From Anaerorhabdus sp964386325 (GTDB taxonomy: Bacteria > Bacillota_I > Bacilli_A > Erysipelotrichales > Erysipelotrichaceae), in assembly GCA_964386325.1 (NCBI GenBank), contig CAYLQY010000001.1:1-64000 (forward strand): a stretch of DNA of 64,000 nucleotides. Direction: 5' to 3'. Positions 24,268-32,745 of the stretch are shown piece after piece. The position numbers and the translations under genes were made by a program. Numbering within the stretch: position 1 is the first letter of the stretch; each line of letters opens with the position of its first letter. A model generated the notes under the pieces. That model made no database searches and was not told where the DNA came from. It saw only the letters and a program-made list of their open reading frames with translations.

Positions 24268-24597
24268 TTGTGTGAATACTTGAAATTCAACAGTTAAATC
24301 ATTAGGATCTTTCATAAAGAAGGAATAAACGGGATATTTCTCATGTTGCTTTGGTGATGAAATTGCAAAATCCAAAAAATCTTGATGAAGTTTATCAACT
24401 TCTCCTTTAGTTTCCTTTACAAAAGATATGCACGAATATGGAAGTGGAGAATAAGAGACAGTTTCTAAAAATCCAATTTCGCCATAGCCACTATCAAAGA
24501 TAATACATTGTGGTTCAATTCGTGAAATCGTTAATCCTAATTTTAAATAGAATTCCTTTGTTTCATCTAAATTTCTACACTGGTAGAAATTAATCAT
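24265..24597 (-). CDS. VOC superfamily (glyoxalase/bleomycin-resistance-like) protein
   Basis: About 110 residues with a single VOC unit: FYLKLGLTISR near residue 18 and the C-terminal PNDLTVEFQVF typical of the second beta-alpha-beta-beta-beta module. These proteins bind a metal and act on small molecules; the precise reaction is unknown. The start at 24597 is chosen because GAGGTG precedes it. It overlaps the 3' end of the M24 peptidase gene by eight bases, so the two are co-translated. Confidence 0.78.
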   Translation of the reverse strand: MINFYQCRNLDETKEFYLKLGLTISRIEPQCIIFDSGYGEIGFLETVSYSPLPYSCISFVKETKGEVDKLHQDFLDFAISSPKQHEKYPVYSFFMKDPNDLTVEFQVFTQ

Positions 24598-25726
24598 TGT
24601 GCACCTCAAATAAAGAACGATCAAAGTTTGTTAAAAATTCAGCACCAGTTTCTGTAATAAGAATCATATCTTCAACACGCATATAGCATTCACCCTCAAA
24701 CATCATTTTAGGTTCTGAACAGAAAATCATACCTGGTTTTAAAATAAAGTCAGTTTGACGATTAAGCATAGGGAATTCATGACAATCGATACCAATTTGA
24801 TGACCTAGCATTCCTTCTTCTTTGTATTTGAGATGGTCGCGATAACCAAGTTTAGTAACTTCTTCTAAAATCATATCATAAAGTTCATTGACGTTAGTTT
24901 TATAAGGGACAATTTGATTTACCATAGCCACTTGTCCAGCTTGTAGTGCAGCATATCCTTTAACAACATATTCAGGAGCTTTTCCAAAATAAACAGTACG
25001 ACCCCAATCTGAACAATAACCATTATTCATATAGCCAACATCAAATGCTATTGCAGTACCAGGGACTAATTTACTTGTACGAGGGAAAATGTAATTTTCT
25101 TCTGTGGTGAAAGTTCCTCTTGTTTTAAATCCAGCAGTTGGTGGGAATGAGAAATCTTGAATGCCATGATCTAAACCATATTGCATAAGTGCTTGTTCAG
25201 CATCAAATTGAGTCATTCCTTCTTTTAAATTTTCCACAAGATGCAATACTGCTTCATCTGTAAATTTTGCGATTTTTCGCATTTCTTCGATTTCTTTTTC
25301 TGATTTGAAGCAACGTAAGTCATCAAATATATTTTCTACATAAACTGTTTCAATTGTTGAATCAACTTCTTTAAGAGTAGTTTCAATCCATTCTTTACAA
25401 TCAAAGCCAATACCAATTCTTTTACCATCAATAACTTGACTAAGAGTATCTTCCATTTGATCCATATAGGAAACGAGAACATGATGTTCCTTAAAAAAGT
25501 GTTTTAGTGTTGGAATACAAACAATGGTAATTTTACCATCTTTATTACAATAGAGTAATGCTTCTGGATTCAGCTTTGAGCTGAATTGTCCTGCGATATT
25601 ATTCATACAAGAACGTTGCCAAAAATAAGAAGTACAACCGGATAGATATTGGAAATTAGCACTAGAAGCAAATAATACACCATCTAAATTCTGATCATTG
25701 ATTTTTTGTAAACAATTTTTTAACAT
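24590..25726 (-). CDS. M24 family Xaa-Pro aminopeptidase/dipeptidase
   Basis: About 378 residues: an N-terminal creatinase-like domain and a C-terminal pita-bread metallopeptidase. The five metal ligands are visible: Asp in AFDVGY, Asp in CSDWGRT, His in GHQIGIDCHEF, Glu in CSEPKM and Glu in RVEDM. It would remove N-terminal residues before proline, or cleave X-Pro dipeptides, in the cytoplasm. The ATG at 25726 is preferred because GGAGGA precedes it; an in-frame ATG five codons upstream overlaps that site. Confidence 0.9.
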   Translation of the reverse strand: MLKNCLQKINDQNLDGVLFASSANFQYLSGCTSYFWQRSCMNNIAGQFSSKLNPEALLYCNKDGKITIVCIPTLKHFFKEHHVLVSYMDQMEDTLSQVIDGKRIGIGFDCKEWIETTLKEVDSTIETVYVENIFDDLRCFKSEKEIEEMRKIAKFTDEAVLHLVENLKEGMTQFDAEQALMQYGLDHGIQDFSFPPTAGFKTRGTFTTEENYIFPRTSKLVPGTAIAFDVGYMNNGYCSDWGRTVYFGKAPEYVVKGYAALQAGQVAMVNQIVPYKTNVNELYDMILEEVTKLGYRDHLKYKEEGMLGHQIGIDCHEFPMLNRQTDFILKPGMIFCSEPKMMFEGECYMRVEDMILITETGAEFLTNFDRSLFEVHND

Positions 25727-25869
25727 AAATTTGTCCTCCATTGTATTAAGAATAACACAAATAGTATCGCAAAATTAAGCGGCGAAGCATAAATTTATTT
25801 TAAAAGTGAAATAAAGGAATCAAAGAATATAATATTTAATAAAGAATTATCATTTAAAGTTAATTTAAC

Positions 25870-25898
25870 TTGAAGAAGTAATGGGATGAGATTATAAT
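25870..25898 (+). promoter_or_regulatory. Promoter of the RND efflux operon
   Basis: A -35 TTGAAG (25870-25875), 17-bp spacer and perfect -10 TATAAT (25893-25898), placing the transcript start at about 25905, directly before the TetR operator. Confidence 0.7.
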
Positions 25899-25909
25899 TA
25901 AAGCCATAT

Positions 25910-25925
25910 GACCGACCGGTCGGTC
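25910..25925. promoter_or_regulatory. TetR-family operator of the RND efflux operon
   Basis: A perfect 16-bp palindrome GACCGACCGGTCGGTC, strikingly GC-rich in this AT-rich window and of the type bound by AcrR/TetR-like repressors. It sits at the predicted transcript start. The tetR gene is the second gene of the operon, so autorepression is expected. Confidence 0.85.
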
Positions 25926-25939
25926 GACAGGAGATAGCT

Positions 25940-28900
25940 ATGTTTTCTAAGTTCAGTGTAAAGAAACCCTATACCGTAATTGTAGGGGTTGTCATGGTGT
26001 TATTATTAGGATTTATTTCATTTACAAGTTCAACAACAGACCTTTTACCAGAAATGGAATTACCTTATGTTGTTGTATATACGAGTTATCCTGGTGCAAG
26101 TGCCGAGAAAGTTGAAACAAGCTTGACGAAAGTACTTGAATCGTCAATTGGGACAACTGAAAATCTTGTGAATATGAGTTCAGTATCAAGTGATAATTTA
26201 TCCTTGATAATTTTACAGTTTGCGGATGATACCAATATGGATTCAGCAATGATTAATCTAAATGCTAAAGTAGATTTAGTAAAAGGATATCTAGATTCAT
26301 CGGTATCAACGCCCACATTAATGGCTATCAATCCAAATATGATGCCTATTATGATGGCAACAATTGACTATGAAGGACAAGACTTAAAATCATTAAGTGA
26401 ATTTGTCGATACAAAAGTTGTGCCCGAACTCGAGAAAACAAAAGGTGTTGCAACAGTTACACCACAAGGTTTATTAGAGGAAACACTTCAAATTGTTTTG
26501 GATCAAGACAAAATTGATGATATCAATAATAGAATACTTAATAGTGTAGATGGGGAACTTGCGAAAGCAGAAAGAGATTTGTTAGATAGCTTAAAACAAG
26601 TGAATGAGGGTTTAACAAAAATAAACGATGGACAATCAACACTCAATTCAACTAAGACAGAAACAGTCGAGCAGCTTGCAGAAGCAAGTGTTCAACTTCA
26701 ACAAGCAGCAACAAATTTAATTGCGATGGATTCACAAATCACTCAACTTAAAGCAGAAAAAATGGCTTTCCAAATGATTGTAGATACCTATGATAATGCA
26801 ACAACAGCAATGGGATTAACTGGTAAAACATCAGCAGAAGTAATTGCAATACTTAATGGACAAATTACGACAGCTGAATCAAGTCTTACGACAGTTATCC
26901 AATTAAAAGATTCACTAAATGCAATTCTTTTAGGATTACCAGCAGATGATACAATACCATGTGAACAAGCGACAGTAGATACACTTGCCACATTTGGAAT
27001 TACAATATCCACAACAACAACAGTTGGTGAAGCTAAGAGTTTAATTAATACTCAACTAACTACATATACAACACAAATCACTACGTTGAATAGTACAATT
27101 GCGAATATGAAAAGTTTAGTTGATCTAGCGTCAAAAGTAGATGATGCAAGAGTTAAACTAAGCAATGTAGATATTGAAATTGCAACTGCCGAAGGTGTTA
27201 AACAAGCTGCTAGTGCAATGCTAATAAAAGCAGGAATTGATGTAAGTGATTTAAACAAATTACAAGTTCAACTTGAATCTGGAAAGATAACAGCTGGTGG
27301 AGAATTTACAAAAGGTGAAATTACATTGGCTAATTCTAAAGCATCATTAGAATCTGCAAAGGTTCAACTTGAAGATGGTTTAAAACAATTACGCGAAAAA
27401 CGTGATGAAGCATTAAAGAGTGCAAATATTTCTGGGGTCATTACACCAGATATGATTTCAAATATTTTAATGGCAGAGAATTTCTCTATGCCTGCTGGAT
27501 ATATTCTACAAGATGATTCTTCTATATTAATTAAAGTAGGGGATCAATTTAACTCAATGAGTGAGATTGAGGACCTTGTATTAATGTCAATGGATATTGC
27601 TGGATTAGAAGAAATACGATTAAGTGATTTAGCGGATGTACAAATAGTAAATAACTCTGATGAAATTTATACAAAAGTTAATGGTAATGATGGAGTAATT
27701 ATTACTTTTCAAAAGAATTCAACATCGTCAACAACAGAAGTATGTAATTCACTAGAAAAGAAATTTAAAACATTAGAAGGTGAATATGATGGATTGCACT
27801 TTGCAACATTACTAAACCAAGGTACTTATATCAATACTGTTGTAAATTCCGTGTTAGAGAATTTCTTATTTGGTGCAATACTTGCGATTCTAATTCTTAT
27901 TCTATTCTTAAAAGATATAAAACCAACAATTGTTATTGCATTAAGTATTCCAATCAGTTTAATGTTTTCACTTGTAATGATGTATTTTAGTGGAGTTACT
28001 TTAAATATCATTTCATTATCAGGTTTAGCATTAGGAGTAGGTATGCTTGTGGATAACTCCGTTGTTGTCGTTGAAAATATTTATCGCTTACGTGGAGAAG
28101 GCATGGGTATTATCAAAGCTTCTATCCAAGGTGCAAAACAAGTATCTGGTGCAATCATCGCATCAACATTAACGACAGTGTGTGTTTTCTTGCCAATTGT
28201 ATTTGCAACAGGTCTAGCGAAACAGTTGTTTGTAGATATGGGGTTAACAATTGCCTATAGTTTACTTGCATCACTTATTGTTGCTTTAACTTTAGTGCCG
28301 ATGTTATCAAGTAAATTATTGAAGAAAGATTCTCAAAAGAATCATAAATGGTTTGATGGACTTGTAAATGCCTATGATAAGTCATTAAAATGGACATTAA
28401 AACATAAAGCAGTTTTATTAGTATTAGTAGTAGGATTACTTGCCTTTAGTACATATTCAGTTAGTCGTATGGGGATGAATTTAATTCCTAATATGCAATC
28501 TGAACAAATTTCTATGAATGTTCAATTGATTGATGAAAATGCAACTGAAAAAGATGCGCAAGCCGTCTATGATGAAATAATGAATCGCGTTAAGGATTTA
28601 GAAGGTATTGATACAATCGGGGTTTCTTCATCTACGGGAAATCCAATGATTTCACTTGCGGGTGGATCAGGGGGAAATGGTCAATCAACAACTTTCTATA
28701 TCATTACGGATGAGAAAGTAAATATGAATCAATTGACTGATTCAATTCAAACTTCAATTCAAGATTTACCAATAACCTCTTCGATATCTACCAATAATAT
28801 GGAATTAGGAGCGTTAGGAAGTACTGGTATAGCGATTACCCTTTATGGTGATAATTTGGATGAATTACAAATTGCTGGAAGAGATATCGCTGATCAATTA

Positions 28901-29932
28901 AGAAATATCGAAGGTATTGATGAAGTAAGCGATGGTAATGAAAAACCAACAAATGAATTACATGTTATCGTCAATAAAAATAAAGCTATGGAATATGGAT
29001 TAACAGTAGCGCAAGTATATCAAACAATAGCTTCAGGAATTAAAGAAGAAACAAATAGTACAAAAGTAACATTTGATAATAAAGAATATCCAATTGTCAT
29101 TGTAAAAGATGAGTCAGAGCTTATTACAGTAGATTCACTTGAAACTACTAAAATAAAGGGAACTAAAAATAATGAATCAGAAGAAATTGAATTATCTGAA
29201 ATTGCAACTGTTGAAAATAGAACAGGTATGAGTAGTATTAACCGTGATAATAGCCGTCGCTATATTACAGTGTCTGCAACAATCAAAGAAGGATACAACG
29301 TAGCACTCGTTTCACGTGATGTTGAAAAAATCTTAGATACATCACAAATACCAAGTGGCGTTGAACTTGAATTTGCTGGTGAAAATGAAACAATCATGGA
29401 AACAATGATTGTCCTTGTTCAAATGATTTTACTCGCGATTGCATTTATCTATATGATAATGGTTGCGCAGTTCCAAAGTTTATTATCACCATTTATTGTT
29501 ATGTTTACGATTCCTCTAGCCTTCACAGGGGGATTACTTGCACTACTTGTAACAGGACAAGATTTATCAGTTGTTGCAATGTTGGGATTCCTAGTGTTAA
29601 GTGGTGTCGTTGTAAATAATGGTATTGTGTTTATTGATTATGCTAACCAATTGCGTGGTGAAGGGTATAATGTAAGGGATGCCCTTGTTGAAACAGGTAG
29701 AGCACGTTTAAGACCAATACTCATGACGGCATTAACTACTATTCTTGCGATGACAACAATGGCTCTAGGCATCGGTGCAGGTTCTGCTATGATGCAAGGT
29801 ATGGCTATTGTAACAATTGGTGGATTAACCTATGCAACATTATTGACACTATACATCGTTCCAATCATGTATGAAATATTTAATAAAAAACGTAAATACA
29901 AAGTAATCAAAGAAGAGGGTGAAGATGAATGA
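25940..29932 (+). CDS. RND (HAE1/AcrB-like) efflux transporter with a large coiled-coil insertion
   Basis: A 1330-residue RND pump. The first membrane helix is VVMVLLLGFISF, the N-terminal porter segment runs to about residue 190, the transmembrane block is at about 640-840 (GALSLALGVGMLVDNSVVVV-like motif near 695), and the second porter and membrane halves follow, ending near FLVLSGVVVNNGIVFIDY. AcrB and SwrC are about 1050 residues. The extra 290 lie at about 195-490, rich in heptad-like Leu/Ala/Gln, inserted in the first porter domain. It should export amphiphilic compounds outward. It is the first gene of a TetR-controlled operon. Confidence 0.88.
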   Translation: MFSKFSVKKPYTVIVGVVMVLLLGFISFTSSTTDLLPEMELPYVVVYTSYPGASAEKVETSLTKVLESSIGTTENLVNMSSVSSDNLSLIILQFADDTNMDSAMINLNAKVDLVKGYLDSSVSTPTLMAINPNMMPIMMATIDYEGQDLKSLSEFVDTKVVPELEKTKGVATVTPQGLLEETLQIVLDQDKIDDINNRILNSVDGELAKAERDLLDSLKQVNEGLTKINDGQSTLNSTKTETVEQLAEASVQLQQAATNLIAMDSQITQLKAEKMAFQMIVDTYDNATTAMGLTGKTSAEVIAILNGQITTAESSLTTVIQLKDSLNAILLGLPADDTIPCEQATVDTLATFGITISTTTTVGEAKSLINTQLTTYTTQITTLNSTIANMKSLVDLASKVDDARVKLSNVDIEIATAEGVKQAASAMLIKAGIDVSDLNKLQVQLESGKITAGGEFTKGEITLANSKASLESAKVQLEDGLKQLREKRDEALKSANISGVITPDMISNILMAENFSMPAGYILQDDSSILIKVGDQFNSMSEIEDLVLMSMDIAGLEEIRLSDLADVQIVNNSDEIYTKVNGNDGVIITFQKNSTSSTTEVCNSLEKKFKTLEGEYDGLHFATLLNQGTYINTVVNSVLENFLFGAILAILILILFLKDIKPTIVIALSIPISLMFSLVMMYFSGVTLNIISLSGLALGVGMLVDNSVVVVENIYRLRGEGMGIIKASIQGAKQVSGAIIASTLTTVCVFLPIVFATGLAKQLFVDMGLTIAYSLLASLIVALTLVPMLSSKLLKKDSQKNHKWFDGLVNAYDKSLKWTLKHKAVLLVLVVGLLAFSTYSVSRMGMNLIPNMQSEQISMNVQLIDENATEKDAQAVYDEIMNRVKDLEGIDTIGVSSSTGNPMISLAGGSGGNGQSTTFYIITDEKVNMNQLTDSIQTSIQDLPITSSISTNNMELGALGSTGIAITLYGDNLDELQIAGRDIADQLRNIEGIDEVSDGNEKPTNELHVIVNKNKAMEYGLTVAQVYQTIASGIKEETNSTKVTFDNKEYPIVIVKDESELITVDSLETTKIKGTKNNESEEIELSEIATVENRTGMSSINRDNSRRYITVSATIKEGYNVALVSRDVEKILDTSQIPSGVELEFAGENETIMETMIVLVQMILLAIAFIYMIMVAQFQSLLSPFIVMFTIPLAFTGGLLALLVTGQDLSVVAMLGFLVLSGVVVNNGIVFIDYANQLRGEGYNVRDALVETGRARLRPILMTALTTILAMTTMALGIGAGSAMMQGMAIVTIGGLTYATLLTLYIVPIMYEIFNKKRKYKVIKEEGEDE

Positions 29933-30525
29933 GTTCTGAAAAAGAAATAGAGATTTATAAAGCGGTATTTAATTTAGCTAAAAGCGGAAAAGATTTTAAT
30001 GATCTACGCGTACAAGAAATTGCGGATGCTGCAAATATGGGTAAAGGAACTCTTTATGAATACTTTAAAAGTAAAGATGAAATCTTAGAAAAATCATTTG
30101 ATTACTTCTTACAAGAAGAATTCATACATGCTCATCATTTATTAGCAAAGAGTGAAACATTTGAAGAAAAAATAAGACAAATACTGTGGCAACTCGTTCA
30201 TCAAAATGATCAGTGTTCCTCATTTGAAATTCTATTCGCAAATTATCAACGAATTGGAATTAAGAACTTAATTGAAAAAAGCCGAGAAAAGATGCATGCA
30301 GTAGTACCAAACTTTATTGAAATATTGGATGTCATCATAGAGGCTGGTGTACAAGAAAAGGCCATTTTAAAAAGTGATGATAGTGAGTATCAACGATTTG
30401 TTTTATTGAGTAGTATTGCCGGCTTTACAATGTGTTCAAAACTTCACGATGACCCACTTCATAACCCAAAAGTTAAACAACTTATCGATAATACAATTAA
30501 AACTATTTTAAAAGGCTTAAATTAG
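29929..30525 (+). CDS. TetR/AcrR-family repressor of the efflux operon
   Basis: A 198-residue regulator with an N-terminal HTH: VQEIADAANMGKGTLYEYFKS (residues about 25-46) is the typical TetR recognition region. The C-terminal ligand domain is unassigned. It overlaps the RND gene by four bases (ATGA), so pump and repressor are translated together. The probable binding site is the palindrome at 25910. A pump substrate would release repression. Confidence 0.9.
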   Translation: MSSEKEIEIYKAVFNLAKSGKDFNDLRVQEIADAANMGKGTLYEYFKSKDEILEKSFDYFLQEEFIHAHHLLAKSETFEEKIRQILWQLVHQNDQCSSFEILFANYQRIGIKNLIEKSREKMHAVVPNFIEILDVIIEAGVQEKAILKSDDSEYQRFVLLSSIAGFTMCSKLHDDPLHNPKVKQLIDNTIKTILKGLN

Positions 30526-30560
30526 AAAAGAAGACTGGGCAACTAGTCTTCTTTTCTTGT
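30525..30560. terminator. Bidirectional terminator between tetR and lysR genes
   Basis: A perfect 12-bp stem GAAAAGAAGACT/AGTCTTCTTTTC with an 8-base loop, at the convergent gene ends. Confidence 0.85.
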
Positions 30561-31418
30561 TATGAGCTCGATAAATTTGATTGACGGAGCGGATAATGAT
30601 TTACGTGTCAGATATGCATATCCAATACTCCGTGTAGGAAGAGGTGGTTGAACATCAAGTTCAAAAACTTCTTTGTTTAAATACTTACTAGAAAATTCTT
30701 TAATTACACAAGCAACCCCAAGGCGTTCTTTTACACATTCAAGTAATAAACTATGAGCACCAAGTTCCATGTGAGGTTCTACCTTGATTCCGTTTTTCGC
30801 AAATTGTTTGTTTAAAAAGTAACGAGAGTTCGATGATTCTTCTAAAAGAATTAAAGGTAATTTCGAGATTTCCTTGTATGAATAAGTTTTATCAGTAGGA
30901 TTTTTGCCTACAAAGATATCATGAATCATAAAACATTCATTGAATGTTAATGATTCGTCGTGGGTAGGTAAATTCACAAATCCTAAATCAACTTGATTGT
31001 TTTTTAATAATTGATTAATTTCCAAACTTGTTCGGTTAATTACTTTGATTTTAACATTAGGATATAGATCATGAAATTTTGAAAGATATGGAGCCAAAAA
31101 GAATTCACTAACACTATCACCAGCGGCAATATTGAGTTCACCTTCCTTCAAATCAGTAAGATTTGAGATTTGATTCTCTGCATTTGTGATTAATGTAAGT
31201 GCTTGATTTATATTTTGAAAAAGAATTTCACCCTCTCTTGTAAGAGTGACTCCTTTAGGCATTCTCACAAATAATTGTGTTTTAAGCTCTTTTTCTAATA
31301 GACTAATCGCTTGAGACACCGCAGATTGCGTTATAAATAGGTTTCTAGCAGCAGAAGAAAAACTTAATGTAGATGCAGCTTCATTAAAAATTTTGTACTG
31401 TTCAAGCTTAATATTCAT
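30543..31418 (-). CDS. LysR-family transcriptional regulator
   Basis: A 291-residue LysR regulator. The N-terminal winged HTH is at residues 1-60 (AASTLSFSSAARNLFITQS, AVSQAISLLEKEL), followed by the two-lobed effector-binding domain from about residue 90. It is divergent from the CofE-like gene. An inverted repeat typical of a LysR box lies between them, so it probably controls that gene or the following guaA. The effector is unknown. Confidence 0.9.
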   Translation of the reverse strand: MNIKLEQYKIFNEAASTLSFSSAARNLFITQSAVSQAISLLEKELKTQLFVRMPKGVTLTREGEILFQNINQALTLITNAENQISNLTDLKEGELNIAAGDSVSEFFLAPYLSKFHDLYPNVKIKVINRTSLEINQLLKNNQVDLGFVNLPTHDESLTFNECFMIHDIFVGKNPTDKTYSYKEISKLPLILLEESSNSRYFLNKQFAKNGIKVEPHMELGAHSLLLECVKERLGVACVIKEFSSKYLNKEVFELDVQPPLPTRSIGYAYLTRKSLSAPSIKFIELITRKED

Positions 31419-31455
31419 ATATTAGCACTCCTTATATCAAAACCATTAATGTTTA

Positions 31456-31486
31456 ATTATACTAATGGATAAGATTAGTTTATAAT
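31456..31486. promoter_or_regulatory. LysR-type binding site with overlapping promoter
   Basis: ACTAAT-GGATAAG-ATTAGT with weaker outer symmetry (ATTAT/ATAAT). A perfect TATAAT (31481-31486) at its right edge could be the -10 box for the CofE-like gene. Placement between divergent genes fits LysR regulation. Confidence 0.6.
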
Positions 31487-31527
31487 AAATCCGTAATGAG
31501 TGCAACTCATAGAAAGGTTACATAGTT

Positions 31528-32721
31528 ATGGAAAGAAAAGTAGGTACAGTTTCAAGAGGGGTTCGTTGCCCAATTATTCGTGAGAAAGACGATTTAGCTA
31601 CAATCGTAGTTGACAGTGTTATAGATGCAGCAAAGAGCGAAGGATTTGAATTAAGAGATCGTGATGTTATTTCAATTACTGAGTCAATTGTAGCTCGTTC
31701 ACAAGGAAACTATGCAAGCGTTGATGCAATTGCAGCAGATGTTAAAAACAAATTAGGCGGAGAAACTATTGGTGTTATTTTTCCAATCTTATCTCGTAAC
31801 CGTTTTGCAATTTGTTTAAAGGGTATCGCAATGGGAGCTAAAAAGATAGTTCTTATGTTGAGCTATCCAAGTGATGAAGTTGGAAACGAATTAGTATCAT
31901 TAGACAAACTTGACGAAGCAGGAGTTAATCCTTATTCAGATGTTCTTACTTTAGAAAAATATAGAGAATTATTTGGTGAAAATAAACATGAATTTACAGG
32001 TGTTGATTATGTTGATTACTATAGTAATATCATTACATCTGCTGGAGCTGAAGTTGAAGTTATTTTCGCTAACCAAGCAAAAACAATTCTTAACTACACA
32101 GATAGTGTACTAACTTGTGATATTCATACACGTGCTCGTACTAAACGTATTTTAAAAGCAGCTGGTGCAAAAGTAGTTTGTGGTTTAGATGATATTGTAA
32201 CATCAAGCATCAATGGGGAAGGATATAATGAAAAGTATGGTTTACTAGGCTCTAATAAATCAACTGAAGATAAAGTAAAATTATTCCCTAGAGAAGAATG
32301 CAAACAATTAGTTCTTGATATTCAAAAGACTATCATGGATAAAACTGGTAAACATGTTGAAGTCATGGTTTATGGAGATGGTGCTTTCAAAGATCCTCAA
32401 GGTAAAATTTGGGAGTTAGCAGATCCATGTGTATCTCCAGCATTTACTGATGGATTAATTGGAACACCGAATGAATTGAAACTAAAATATCTTGCTGATA
32501 ATGATTTTAAAGATCTAAGCGGAGAAGAATTAAAAGAAGCAATCTCTAAGAGTATCCGTGAAAAAGATAATAATCTTGTAGGTAATATGGCTTCTCAAGG
32601 TACTACACCAAGACAATTAACAGATTTAATTGGATCACTTTGTGATTTAACGAGTGGATCTGGTGATAAAGGAACACCAATAGTATTAGTTCAAGGTTAC
32701 TTTGATAACTATACAAACTAA
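31528..32721 (+). CDS. CofE-like (F420-0:gamma-glutamyl ligase family) protein
   Basis: A 397-residue protein of the coenzyme F420-0:L-glutamate ligase fold family (PF01996-like). Features are VRCPIIREKDDL at the N-terminus, VISITESIVARSQGN (residues about 47-61), IGVIFPILSRNRFAICLKGIA and the acidic motif YGDGAFKDPQGKIWELADP. In archaea and actinobacteria CofE adds gamma-linked glutamate to F420. No other F420 genes are visible here and this type of organism is not known to make F420, so another gamma-glutamyl acceptor (for example a folate) is more likely. It is divergent from lysR and 24 bases upstream of guaA. Confidence 0.75.
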   Translation: MERKVGTVSRGVRCPIIREKDDLATIVVDSVIDAAKSEGFELRDRDVISITESIVARSQGNYASVDAIAADVKNKLGGETIGVIFPILSRNRFAICLKGIAMGAKKIVLMLSYPSDEVGNELVSLDKLDEAGVNPYSDVLTLEKYRELFGENKHEFTGVDYVDYYSNIITSAGAEVEVIFANQAKTILNYTDSVLTCDIHTRARTKRILKAAGAKVVCGLDDIVTSSINGEGYNEKYGLLGSNKSTEDKVKLFPREECKQLVLDIQKTIMDKTGKHVEVMVYGDGAFKDPQGKIWELADPCVSPAFTDGLIGTPNELKLKYLADNDFKDLSGEELKEAISKSIREKDNNLVGNMASQGTTPRQLTDLIGSLCDLTSGSGDKGTPIVLVQGYFDNYTN

Positions 32722-32745
32722 GAATCAATAGGGAAGAGGAAAAAT

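Noticed and set aside
31528..32721. Evidence of a coenzyme F420 pathway
   Set aside because: One CofE-like gene alone is not sufficient; no cofC, cofD, fbiC or F420-dependent enzyme is visible in the window.
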